A DNA stretch of 64,000 bases, taken from contig JBDIBF010000006.1 in NCBI GenBank assembly GCA_039812765.1, forward strand, positions 1-64,000. Reading direction: 5' to 3'. The notes under the pieces were generated by a model. That model was given only the letters and a program-made list of their open reading frames with translations. It ran no database searches and was not told where the DNA came from. The translations under genes were made by a program, and so were the position numbers. The DNA comes from JADJVL01 sp039812765 (GTDB lineage Bacteria > Acidobacteriota > Holophagae > Holophagales > Holophagaceae). Below are positions 46,561-55,316 of this stretch, piece after piece; within the stretch, counting starts at the first letter, position 1; each line of letters opens with the position of its first letter.

Positions 46561-49176
46561 ATGAAAACTTCTGAACTCCGCAAGCGCTTCCTCGACTACT
46601 TCGAGAAGAACGGCCACCGGAAGGTCGCCTCCAGTTCCGTCGTGGGCCCCGCCGACGACCCCACGGTGATGTGGACCAACTCGGGGATGATCCAGTTCAA
46701 GGACGTCTTCCTGGGCAAGGAGAGGCGGGACTACGTCCGCGCCACCACCAGCCAGAAATGCTTGCGGGCCGGCGGCAAGCACAACGACCTGGACCAGGTG
46801 GGCTTCACCGCGCGCCACCACACCTTTTTCGAGATGCTGGGCAACTTCAGCTTCGGCGACTACTTCAAGGCCGACGCCATCCGCTTCGCCTGGGAACTGG
46901 TGACGGGCCCGCAATCCGAAGGCAACCTGGGCATCGACCCTTCGAAGCTCTGGGTCACGGTCTTCGACGGCGAAGGCGGCCTGCCCGCGGACGTGGAGGC
47001 CGAGGAGCTCTGGAAGCAGGCGGGCGTCCCGGCGGAGCGCATCATGCGCTGCGGCAAGAAGGACAACTTCTGGCAGATGGGGGACACGGGCCCCTGCGGC
47101 CCCTGCTCGGAGATCCACTACGACCGCGGCGCCCACTACCCGGGTGATGCGGTCCCGAATGGGGAAGGCGACCGGGTCATGGAGATCTGGAACCTGGTCT
47201 TCATGCAGTACGAGCGCGACGCCGCCGGGAACCTCACGCCCCTGCCCAAGCCCAGCATCGACACCGGCATGGGGCTGGAGCGCACGGCGAGCATCCTCCA
47301 GGGCGTGGACAGCAACTACGAGATCGACCTCTTCGCGCCCATCTTCGAGGCCATCTGGGCGAACGTGGATCCGAAGCTGGATCGCGCGGAGCACGCCAAC
47401 CGCACCGCCTCCCAGGTCATCGCCGACCACATCCGCGCGGCCTCCTTCATGACCTTCGACGGCGTGGTGCCCAGCAACGAGGGCCGGGGCTACGTCCTGC
47501 GAAAGATCGTGCGCCGCGCCCTGCGCTTCGGGAAGAAACTGGGCATCCAGGGAACCTTCTTCGCCGAGTTGGTCGGCTCCGTCCACGCGGCCATGGGAGA
47601 CGCCTACCCGGAACTGAAGGGCGAGCTGAAGCGCATCTACGACGTGCTGCACCGGGAGGAAAGGCAGTTTTCCGTCACCCTGAACGCGGGGCTCAAGCAG
47701 CTCGAGGGCTGCGACGTATCCTCGGGCTCCCTCTCCGGCGCTGACATCTTCAAGCTCTACGACACTTTCGGCTTCCCCGTCGACCTCGTCGAGGACTGGT
47801 GCCGGGAGCGCGGCGTCGCCTGCGATCTGGAGGGCTTCCAGAAGGCCCTCGCCGAGCAGAAGTCCCAGAGCCGCGCCGCCATGAAGGCCCACGACCAGCG
47901 CCTTCAGGGCGACTTCGCCGTGCTGGCGGAGCTGCCGGCCACCGAGTTCCTGGGCTACACCGCCACCGAGGCGGACGGCACCGTCCTCGCGCTCTTCGAC
48001 GCCGCCAACAAGCGCGTGGCTTCCCTCTCGGGCGAAGGGTCGGTCCTGCTGGACCGCACGCCCTTCTACGCCATGGGCGGCGGGCAGGTGGGCGACACGG
48101 GCCGCCTCGCCTTCGAGGGAGGCGCCGCGGAGGTGCTGGACTGCACGGCGCCGGCGGCGAAGCGGAGCCTCCACAAGGTCGTCGTCACGGGGACGCTGAA
48201 GGAGGGCGGTAAGGTCCACGCCGCCGTGGACGCCCATCGCCGCGCCCGCATCCGCGCCCACCACACGGCGACCCACCTCCTCCACGCCGCCCTGCGGGAG
48301 GTGCTCGGCACCCACGTGAAGCAGGCGGGCAGCGTGGTGGACGCCGATCGCCTGCGTTTCGACTTCACCCACTTCGCCCCCATCGAGCCGGAGCAGCTGG
48401 CGGAGATCGAGCGGCTGGTGAACGAGCAGACCCTCCAGGCCCGGGCCACCGAGGTCGCCGAGATGCCCATCGACGAGGCCCTGGCCAAGGGCGCCATGGC
48501 GCTGTTCGGCGAGAAGTACGGCGAGCAGGTGCGGGTGATGAGCGTCCCGGGCTTCTCGGTGGAACTCTGCGGCGGCACCCACGTGGCCAGCACCGGCGAG
48601 ATCGGCCTGGTGAAGGTCACGTCCGAGGGCGCCGTGGCCAGCGGCGTGCGCCGCCTCGAGGCCGTGGCCGGCGCCGCGGCCCTGGAGCTGCTGCAGGCCG
48701 ACGAGTCCATGCTGGCCCGCCTCTCCCGCGCCGCCAACACCGGCCGGGAGAACCTCATCGACGTGATGGCCGCCAAGGAGGCCCGCATCGCCCAGCTCGA
48801 GCGGGAACTGAAGGAGGCCAAGCTGAGGGCCGCCAGCGGCGGCGGCAGCGCCGAACAGGTGGAGTCAGTGAACGGCCTCAGCCTCGTGACCGCGAAGGTC
48901 GAAGGCCTGGAGGGCAACGCCCTGCGGGAGCTCATGGACCAGGTGCGCACGCGGCACAAAGACGCCGTCATCGCCCTGGCCTCGGTGACCGAGGGCAAGG
49001 TCGCCCTCCTCGTCAGCGTGGGCCCCGGCCTCGCCGCCGACGCCGGCGCGCTGCTCAAGGCCATGGCGCCCCACGTGGACGGCCGGGGCGGCGGCAAGAA
49101 GGACCTGGCCCAGGGCGGCGGGACGAATCCCGGGGGTTTGGACGCCGCCTTCGCCGCCCTGAAGGCCGCGCTGTAG
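46561..49176 (+). CDS. alaS: alanyl-tRNA synthetase
   Basis: An 871-residue class II synthetase of normal length. The catalytic core (TSELRKRFLDYFEKNGHRKV, MWTNSGMIQFKDVFLG, TFFEMLGNFSFGDYFK), the editing domain (HHTATHLLHAALREVLGTHVKQ with the zinc-binding HxxxH, and CGGTHVASTGEIG) and the C-Ala domain (GRGGGKKDLAQGGG) are all present. AlaRS recognises the G3-U70 pair of tRNA-Ala. No Shine-Dalgarno sequence is obvious. The CPBP gene begins 4 bases after its stop. Confidence 0.98.
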   Translation: MKTSELRKRFLDYFEKNGHRKVASSSVVGPADDPTVMWTNSGMIQFKDVFLGKERRDYVRATTSQKCLRAGGKHNDLDQVGFTARHHTFFEMLGNFSFGDYFKADAIRFAWELVTGPQSEGNLGIDPSKLWVTVFDGEGGLPADVEAEELWKQAGVPAERIMRCGKKDNFWQMGDTGPCGPCSEIHYDRGAHYPGDAVPNGEGDRVMEIWNLVFMQYERDAAGNLTPLPKPSIDTGMGLERTASILQGVDSNYEIDLFAPIFEAIWANVDPKLDRAEHANRTASQVIADHIRAASFMTFDGVVPSNEGRGYVLRKIVRRALRFGKKLGIQGTFFAELVGSVHAAMGDAYPELKGELKRIYDVLHREERQFSVTLNAGLKQLEGCDVSSGSLSGADIFKLYDTFGFPVDLVEDWCRERGVACDLEGFQKALAEQKSQSRAAMKAHDQRLQGDFAVLAELPATEFLGYTATEADGTVLALFDAANKRVASLSGEGSVLLDRTPFYAMGGGQVGDTGRLAFEGGAAEVLDCTAPAAKRSLHKVVVTGTLKEGGKVHAAVDAHRRARIRAHHTATHLLHAALREVLGTHVKQAGSVVDADRLRFDFTHFAPIEPEQLAEIERLVNEQTLQARATEVAEMPIDEALAKGAMALFGEKYGEQVRVMSVPGFSVELCGGTHVASTGEIGLVKVTSEGAVASGVRRLEAVAGAAALELLQADESMLARLSRAANTGRENLIDVMAAKEARIAQLERELKEAKLRAASGGGSAEQVESVNGLSLVTAKVEGLEGNALRELMDQVRTRHKDAVIALASVTEGKVALLVSVGPGLAADAGALLKAMAPHVDGRGGGKKDLAQGGGTNPGGLDAAFAALKAAL

Positions 49177-49180
49177 GCCC

Positions 49181-49759
49181 ATGCTTCCCATCCCCTGGTG
49201 GCTGCCGGCCCTGGTCTTCGGGGCCGCGCGGCTCGCCTGGCCTTCGAGGCCCTTCGTCTCGGTGGCCGCCTACCACGCCGTATGCGTGCTGGGATTGAAA
49301 GGGCCCTTCGCCTGGGGACGGATCTCGCGAGGCGATGCCGGTATCCTGGCCGCCGCCATTGCCGTCCTCCCCCTGCTGCTCCTCCTCCCGCCCCTGCCCT
49401 TCTTCCCAGGAATCCGCGTGACCGCGCTGCTCCAGGGCTGGCCCGGCGGCCTCTGGAGTTGGGCGGCCTACAGCTTCGTCTTCAACGTCCTCATCGAGGA
49501 GGCCTTCTGGCGCGGGACGATCCTGCGGCGGCACGGTTGGCCCGCCTGGGGCCACGGCGCGGCCTTCGGGCTGCACCACGCCGTGGCCGCGGCGATCTCA
49601 TTGCCCTGGGCCTGGATCCTTCCGGCCTTCGTGGCCACCGCTGCGGCGGGGGCGCTGTGGGCCCGCCTCGCGCGTCGACGCGGAGGGCTTGGCCTGGTGC
49701 TGCTCACCCACCTCGGGGCGGACATGGCGATCGTGCTGCTGGTGGCCTCCCAGCGGTGA
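49181..49759 (+). CDS. CPBP-family intramembrane metalloprotease, short form
   Basis: A 192-residue membrane protein with about five or six helices. The CPBP motifs are IEEAFWRG (E106, E107, R111), FGLHHA (H132/H133) and TH near residue 178. It is the second CPBP protein in this window, without the large N-terminal part of the first. The substrate is unknown. It starts 4 bases after alaS and is probably cotranscribed. It is convergent with the triple-repeat protein gene. Confidence 0.78.
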   Translation: MLPIPWWLPALVFGAARLAWPSRPFVSVAAYHAVCVLGLKGPFAWGRISRGDAGILAAAIAVLPLLLLLPPLPFFPGIRVTALLQGWPGGLWSWAAYSFVFNVLIEEAFWRGTILRRHGWPAWGHGAAFGLHHAVAAAISLPWAWILPAFVATAAAGALWARLARRRGGLGLVLLTHLGADMAIVLLVASQR

Positions 49760-49762
49760 GGC

Positions 49763-51124
49763 TCACGGCACCGCGTACACCGTCGCCCCCCAGTGCGCGC
49801 CGTCCCGCGGCGGAGCCGCGTTCCAGTGGCCGTAGGCGTGGCTGCCGTCGGTCTTCACGTGGAGCGTGTAGCTGCCGGCGGGCAGCTTGAGCACCAGGTC
49901 CTCCATGCGGTTCTTCGCGGCGCCGCCGGCCGGCTGGCTCGCGGCGGCGGTCATCTGCCAGACCCTGGTCCCCGAGCCGTCGGTGATCCACGCGCCGTCG
50001 GCCATCTCGCCGTCGTCGGCCTCGCCGAGGGCGTAGACCCGCACGGAGGCCGGAGCCTTCAGGGTGAAGGTGGCCTGGTCCCGGCGGTGGTTGCCCAGCC
50101 GCACCAGGGAGGCGAGCACCGGCGCAGGCTCCTGGACGGGCACCGCCGTCACCGCCGGGACGTCCGCGGGGTTCGCCACGCTCACGATCAGCCCGTAGCG
50201 GAGGGGATCGCAGGGAGGCGCGGCATTCCAGTTCGCGGGGGAATGGGAATCGTCGGTGCTGTAGCCCGCGAGGTACTCCCCGGGCGGCAGGGTCAGGGTC
50301 TCCACCTCCCGGCGGTTCTTCTCCGCGCCGCCCCCGTAGCTGGCCTTGCCCACGCTCATCTCCCACACGGGCCGGTGGGTCCGGGCGTCTAGGATCCAGC
50401 CCGTGTCCACCAGGCCGTCGTCGCCGTCCCGCTCGCCCTGGCAGTAGACGTGGATCTTCACCGGGCGGGACACCCGGAAGGTCCCGGTCCACTCGCCGGA
50501 GTCGCCAGTGGCGAGCAGGGTGATCACCTCGCGCTTCCAGGCCACCACGCCGGGCGACGTGGTGACCTCCCCGGCGGCGGAGGCGGGAAGGCTGAGCTCC
50601 AGGCCATAGCGGGCGGCCTGCTCCCGCCAGTCCTCGACCCGGCCCGGCGCCAGGGCCTTGGCGATCTCCTTGAATCCGAAGCGGTCCTCGTCCTCCCGGC
50701 CGCGGCCCTCCCGCAGCCGGCGGCGGTCGATGTCCCGGGAACCCCAGGACAGGGGGCCGTGCCACGCGAAGGCGTGGTTGCTGAAGTAGGCCTCATAGGT
50801 CCCGGCCTTGAGGTCCACCTCCTGGTCCGCGACCTGCAAGGCGCCGTCGGCCTTGGAATTCCGGCCGTCCATCTGCCAGACCACCTCCCGGGTGGCGGCG
50901 TCGAGGATCCAGCCGTAGGCCGTGAAGGCGCGGTCCCCGCGGCCGCTCCCGGTGGCCCGGACGCGCACCCGGGCCGGCTTGGCGAGGGTGAAGGCCCGCT
51001 CCTGGACCTCGGTGTTCACGGCGTCCTTCAGGGCCAGGAAGGTCCGCTCCTGGGCCGGGGCGGCGAGGCCGACCCCAAGGACGAGCGCGGCCGCCGAGAG
51101 GGGAGGGAGGAGGGGAAGGGTCAT
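49763..51124 (-). CDS. secreted protein with three tandem copies of an uncharacterised domain
   Basis: A 453-residue exported protein (signal peptide about 1-25, PLSAAALVLGVGLAAPAQ). An about 100-residue unit repeats three times (about 43-122, 214-312 and 351-451). Each has PaxVRV then a GWILDA/TxxxVW-M block (71-85, 242-256, 378-391), a Lys/Asn region, an LPxGxYxxxxxxDxSH strand and, in copies 2 and 3, NWNAAPP / HWNAAPP. Between copies 1 and 2 lies a 90-residue Arg-rich linker. No family is recognised; the units look like beta sandwiches that could bind carbohydrate or protein. CAGGAG precedes the ATG. Confidence 0.75.
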   Translation of the reverse strand: MTLPLLPPLSAAALVLGVGLAAPAQERTFLALKDAVNTEVQERAFTLAKPARVRVRATGSGRGDRAFTAYGWILDAATREVVWQMDGRNSKADGALQVADQEVDLKAGTYEAYFSNHAFAWHGPLSWGSRDIDRRRLREGRGREDEDRFGFKEIAKALAPGRVEDWREQAARYGLELSLPASAAGEVTTSPGVVAWKREVITLLATGDSGEWTGTFRVSRPVKIHVYCQGERDGDDGLVDTGWILDARTHRPVWEMSVGKASYGGGAEKNRREVETLTLPPGEYLAGYSTDDSHSPANWNAAPPCDPLRYGLIVSVANPADVPAVTAVPVQEPAPVLASLVRLGNHRRDQATFTLKAPASVRVYALGEADDGEMADGAWITDGSGTRVWQMTAAASQPAGGAAKNRMEDLVLKLPAGSYTLHVKTDGSHAYGHWNAAPPRDGAHWGATVYAVP

Positions 51125-51323
51125 GGCGTCGCTCCTGGACCAGTGCTCCCACAGTGCCCTCCCTCGGCCGGGCTGTCCCGGGGGGATCGGCCAATGGCCC
51201 CCGGCCACCGGCGATCCGGCGGCCCGTCACCGGCGGCCGGCCTTCCGGGAAGGCTCATCCTCCGGTTCCATGCCGGTGCCTCCGGCCCCATCCTGGGGCC
51301 TGTCCACCCTGCTCGGAGCCCCC

Positions 51324-52328
51324 ATGCCCCTCCTCCGGACCGTCCTCCTGGCCGCCGCGGCGGCCTGCCTCGCCGGGCCGCCAGCCCTGGGCCAGAGCCC
51401 CGCTCCACGCCGTCCCGTGCACACCTACAGCATCGTGGCCCGGGACCCCAAGACCGGCGACCTGGGCGTCGCCGTGCAGAGCCACTGGTTCAGCGTCGGC
51501 ACCGCGGTGACCTGGGCCGAGGCCGGGGTCGGCGCGGTGGCCACCCAGAGCTTCACCGACCCGCGCTACGGCGCCCTCGGCCTCCAGCTCATGAAGGCCG
51601 GCCACGCGGCGCCGGAGGCCCTGAAGGGGCTGACCGCCGCCGACGCGGACCGGGACGTCCGCCAGGTGGCCATGGTGGACGCCTCGGGCAAGGTCGCGGC
51701 CCACACGGGCGCGAAGTGCATCCAGGCCGCCGGGCACGAGACCGGCGAGGGCTTCAGCGTCCAGGCGAACCTCATGGACCGGCCCACCGTCTGGCCCGCC
51801 ATGGCGAAGGCCTACCGGGAGGCCCTGAAGGATCCCCGGCTCGACCTCGCCGACCGCCTCCTGGCCGCCCTACGCGCCGCCCAGGCCGAGGGCGGCGACA
51901 TCCGCGGCCAGCAGAGCGCGGCCCTCCTCATCGTGAAGGCGAAATCCAGCGGCCGCCCCTGGGAGGACCGGGTCTTCGACCTGCGGGTGGAGGACCATCC
52001 CGATCCCCTGGGCGAGCTGGCTCGCCTGGTCAACCTGAGCCGGGCCTACGCCCTCATGAACGAGGGCGACGGCCACGTCACCGCCGGCCGCTGGGAGGCG
52101 GCGAAGGCCGCCTACGGCCAGGCCGCGGCCCTGGCGCCGGGCATCGTGGAGATGCCCTTCTGGCAGGCGGTGGCGCTGGCCAGCTCGGGGAAGGCCGACG
52201 AGGCGATGCCCCTCTTCCGGGAGGTGTTCCGCCGCGAGCCGGTCTGGCGCCGCCTGGTGCCGCGGCTGGTGGACGCGGGCCAGCTACCCAAGGACGAGGC
52301 GCTGCTGAAGCGGATCCTCGGCCCCTGA
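51324..52328 (+). CDS. DUF1028 family secreted Ntn-type hydrolase-like protein with C-terminal helical repeat
   Basis: A 334-residue protein. A signal peptide (LLRTVLLAAAAACLAGPPALGQ) precedes the DUF1028 domain (about 33-235: HTYSIVARDPKTGDLGVAVQSHWFSVG, GAVATQSFTDPRYGALGL, GEGFSVQANLM), predicted to have the N-terminal nucleophile hydrolase fold. From about residue 250 a TPR-like region (AGRWEAAKAAYGQAAALAPG, EMPFWQAVALASSGKADEAMPLFREV) follows. The enzyme activity is unproven. CGGAG precedes the ATG. It is divergent from the triple-repeat gene and lies 141 bases before the YfiR unit. Confidence 0.85.
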   Translation: MPLLRTVLLAAAAACLAGPPALGQSPAPRRPVHTYSIVARDPKTGDLGVAVQSHWFSVGTAVTWAEAGVGAVATQSFTDPRYGALGLQLMKAGHAAPEALKGLTAADADRDVRQVAMVDASGKVAAHTGAKCIQAAGHETGEGFSVQANLMDRPTVWPAMAKAYREALKDPRLDLADRLLAALRAAQAEGGDIRGQQSAALLIVKAKSSGRPWEDRVFDLRVEDHPDPLGELARLVNLSRAYALMNEGDGHVTAGRWEAAKAAYGQAAALAPGIVEMPFWQAVALASSGKADEAMPLFREVFRREPVWRRLVPRLVDAGQLPKDEALLKRILGP

Positions 52329-52469
52329 GGCGGGGCGGAACATCCCTGGACAGCGCGAAGCCATGGAGGTTGAATCAGCCCAACCTTCCAGCCTTCCGGA
52401 GCCCGGCGTGCCCCTGTGCCCGATCCGCGTCCCTTCCGTGCCCGCGCGGCCCGCTGCCGGGGCCTAGGC

Positions 52470-52997
52470 ATGCCCGCTCCCGCGGCCGCCTGCCTGCTGC
52501 TCGCCTCCCTCGGAGGCGGGAGCGGACAGGACGCCCAACCGGAGTACGCCATCAAGGCCCGCTTCCTCCTCCAGTTCCCGGAGTTCGTGGCCTGGCCTCC
52601 GGAAGCGGGCCTGGGGGACCCTTCGCGCCCCTTCGTGGTGCTGGTGCTTGGGACCTCGCCCTTCGAAAGCTACCTGGACGCGGCCTTCGCCGGGCGGAAG
52701 GTGAAGGGTCACCCGGTGAAGGTGGTGTACTCCCAGGACCCCGCCCGGATCGAGGACTGCAACCTGCTCTTCATCTGCGCCTCCGAGCGGGACCACCTCA
52801 AGGACATCTCCGCGCGGATCGGCCCCCGGCCCATCCTGACGGTGGGCGACACGGAGGGCTTCAGCAGGCGCGGGGTGATGATCAACCTCATCGTCGAGAA
52901 CAACCTGCCGCGCTTCGAGGTGAACCTCGCCTCGGCCCGCTTCAACGGGCTGGGCATCAGCGCCCAGCTCCTCAGCCTGGCCCGGAAGGTGTACTGA
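52470..52997 (+). CDS. YfiR family (DUF4154) periplasmic protein
   Basis: About 175 residues from the ATG at 52470; a GTG at 52416 would add 18. A signal peptide (PAAACLLLASLGGGSG) precedes a YfiR domain: EYAIKARFLLQFPEFVAWP, PFVVLVLGTSPFESYLD, NLLFICASERDHL, LTVGDTEGFSRRGVMINLIVEN and FEVNLASARFNGLGISAQLLSLA. In Pseudomonas YfiR is a periplasmic repressor of the cyclase YfiN; here the partner would be the histidine kinase encoded next, whose start overlaps this stop (TGATG). Confidence 0.88.
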   Translation: MPAPAAACLLLASLGGGSGQDAQPEYAIKARFLLQFPEFVAWPPEAGLGDPSRPFVVLVLGTSPFESYLDAAFAGRKVKGHPVKVVYSQDPARIEDCNLLFICASERDHLKDISARIGPRPILTVGDTEGFSRRGVMINLIVENNLPRFEVNLASARFNGLGISAQLLSLARKVY

Positions 52998-54922
52998 TGG
53001 GCCGCTTCCAGGACCTCTCCATCCGCCGCAAGCTCACCACCGGGATGACCCTGGTGGCCGGGCTCGCGCTGGCACTGGCGGCGGCGGCCTCGCTCACCTA
53101 CGAGGCCCTCAGCTTCAAGGCCGCGAAGGTCCGGCAGCTCACCACCCTCGCCGAGGTGATCGGGCAGAACAGCCGGGCCGCCCTGGTCTTCAGCGACCCC
53201 GGAGGGGCGACCCAGATCCTCGAGTCCCTCCGCGGCATCCCGGGTGTCGAGCGGGCCTGCGTCTTCGACGCCTCCGGACGCGCCTTCGCCGTCTGGCCCG
53301 CGGACCGGAGCGGGGTGGCGCCCCCCCCGCCGGGAGGGGAGGCGGCAGCCCTGCGGGGCGGCGCGCTGGAGCTGTATCACGAGGTGCGGCAGGAGGGCGG
53401 GCTCCTAGGGACCGTGTACCTCCGCTCGGGGCTCGCGGACCTCTGGCGCGCCCTCGCATGGAACCTGGGCTTCAACCTGCTCATCCTCTCGGGCCTCGTC
53501 CTGCTGGCGATGTGGGCCTCGAACCGATTCCAGGGCCTCATCACCGCGCCGCTCCTCGCCCTGGAGGGCCTGGCCCGCCGGGTCTCAGAGGACAAGGACT
53601 ACAGCGTCCGCGCCGACGCCCGGGGCCGGGACGAGATCGGCTCCCTGGTGGAGGCGGTGAACGACATGCTCCGCGAGATCCAGGCCCGGGACGAGCAGCT
53701 TAAGGAGTACCACGAGCACCTCGAGGACCTGGTGGCCCGGCGCACCGAGGAGCTGCTCCAGAGCAACCAGGAGCTGATGGTCGCCAAGGAGCGCGCGGAG
53801 GAGGTGAGCCGGGCCAAGAGCGCCTTCCTCGCCAACATGAGCCACGAACTGCGCACCCCGCTCAACGCCATCCTCCTCTACAGCGAGCTGATGCAGGAGG
53901 ACGCCGAGGCTCAGGGGCGCGGCTCCGACGTCACCGACCTCAAGCGCATCCACGCCTCGGGCCTGCACCTCCTCAGCCTCATCAACGACGTGCTGGACCT
54001 CTCCAAGGTCGAGGCCGGCCGCATGAGCCTCTCCCTCGAGCCCGTGGACCTGGGGAGCCTCGTGGACGAGTGCGTGCAGATCCTCGAGCCCCTCGCGGAC
54101 AAGAACGGGAACACGCTGCAGGTGAGCTGTCCGAAGGACCACCCCGCCTTCCTAGGCGACCCCACCAAGCTCCGGCAGGCGCTCTTCAACCTCCTCGCCA
54201 ACGCCTGCAAGTTCACCGAACGGGGCCGCGTGGAGCTCCGGGTGGATCCGGTGGCGCGGGAGGAGGCCCCCTGGCTGCGCTTCGAGGTGCGCGACACCGG
54301 CATCGGGATGACCCCCGAGCAGCTCGCCAGGATCTTCCAGGAGTTCACCCAGGCCGACGAGGGCACGTCGAAGCGCTACGGGGGGACCGGCCTTGGCCTC
54401 ACCCTCAGCCGGCGCCTCTGCCAGCTCATGGGCGGGGACGTCAGCGTCCGCAGCGCGCCGGGCATGGGCAGCACCTTCACCATCGAGATCCCGGCGCCGC
54501 CGGCGGCGCCCGCCCGGGGCGCGGGAGCTTCGGGGACCATCAGCCGTATCCTGGTCTCGGTGGAGGATCTCGGCGTGCCCGACGCCGTGGCCCGTCGACT
54601 GGCCCAGGCCGGCTTCGCCCTCGACCCCCGGCCCGACCCGGATGGCGGGCTGCGGTTCCGGCGGGCCGACCACCCGGACGGCCTCGTCCTGGACATCGCC
54701 CCGCCCGCGGCGGACGACGCGGCCCTCCTCGCGGAGGTGCGCCGGAGCGCGCGGCCCAGCCTGGTGATCGCCTCGGCCCCCCTCGGGTCCGAGGCCCAGG
54801 CCCGGCTGGCCGCCGCAGGAGTGGTCCTGCTCCTCGACACCGCGGCGACGCCCCTCGATTCCCTGCTGGAGACCGTGGAGGCGGTGCTCGCGCCCCAGGC
54901 GGGGGAGGCCTCCCATGCCTAG
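52997..54922 (+). CDS. membrane sensor histidine kinase with CHASE8-like domain and degenerate C-terminal receiver
   Basis: A 641-residue kinase: membrane helix 1 (about 14-35), a periplasmic CHASE8-like domain (LAEVIGQNSRAALVFSDPGGA, 36-155), helix 2 (about 156-175), HAMP, a coiled coil (about 220-275), HisKA with H283 (SHELRTPLN), and an HATPase (ALFNLLANACKFT, VRDTGIGM, GGTGLGLTLSRRL). The last about 130 residues look like a receiver fold in strand/helix pattern but have no acceptor Asp or Lys. The stop overlaps the next gene by 8 bases. The neighbours suggest it senses an envelope or uptake signal through YfiR. Confidence 0.92.
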   Translation: MGRFQDLSIRRKLTTGMTLVAGLALALAAAASLTYEALSFKAAKVRQLTTLAEVIGQNSRAALVFSDPGGATQILESLRGIPGVERACVFDASGRAFAVWPADRSGVAPPPPGGEAAALRGGALELYHEVRQEGGLLGTVYLRSGLADLWRALAWNLGFNLLILSGLVLLAMWASNRFQGLITAPLLALEGLARRVSEDKDYSVRADARGRDEIGSLVEAVNDMLREIQARDEQLKEYHEHLEDLVARRTEELLQSNQELMVAKERAEEVSRAKSAFLANMSHELRTPLNAILLYSELMQEDAEAQGRGSDVTDLKRIHASGLHLLSLINDVLDLSKVEAGRMSLSLEPVDLGSLVDECVQILEPLADKNGNTLQVSCPKDHPAFLGDPTKLRQALFNLLANACKFTERGRVELRVDPVAREEAPWLRFEVRDTGIGMTPEQLARIFQEFTQADEGTSKRYGGTGLGLTLSRRLCQLMGGDVSVRSAPGMGSTFTIEIPAPPAAPARGAGASGTISRILVSVEDLGVPDAVARRLAQAGFALDPRPDPDGGLRFRRADHPDGLVLDIAPPAADDAALLAEVRRSARPSLVIASAPLGSEAQARLAAAGVVLLLDTAATPLDSLLETVEAVLAPQAGEASHA

Positions 54923-55316
54923 GATCCTGCTCATCGAGGACAACGAGTTCAACCGGGACGCCCTCGGCCGGCTGCTCGTCCGCCACGGGTTCTCGGTGCT
55001 CGTCGCCCGGGACGGCGCCGAAGGCGTGGAGCTCGCCCTGCAAGCCCGGCCCGATCTCATCCTCATGGACCTCGGCCTGCCCCTCATCGACGGCCATGAG
55101 GCAACCCGCATGCTGCGGGGCGCTCCGGCCACCCGGGGCATCCCCATCATCGCCCTCACGGCCCACGCGATGGACTCGGACCGCACCCACGCCATGGATT
55201 CCGGCTGCGACGCCTTCGAGACGAAACCCGTGGTCCTCCCCCGGCTCCTGGACACCATCGAGGGGCTGCTGGCCCGTCGGGGCGTCGGGCCCGCCCAGAC
55301 CGAGGAGGCCGAATGA
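54915..55316 (+). CDS. single-domain response regulator
   Basis: A 133-residue CheY-like receiver: E8/D9, phospho-acceptor D52 (LMDLGLPLIDG), the Thr of ALTAHAM and the Lys of FETKPV. There is no output domain. Overlap with the kinase gene makes it the likely phosphate acceptor, probably substituting for the kinase's own degenerate receiver. It overlaps the TonB receptor gene start by 4 bases. Confidence 0.93.
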   Translation: MPRILLIEDNEFNRDALGRLLVRHGFSVLVARDGAEGVELALQARPDLILMDLGLPLIDGHEATRMLRGAPATRGIPIIALTAHAMDSDRTHAMDSGCDAFETKPVVLPRLLDTIEGLLARRGVGPAQTEEAE

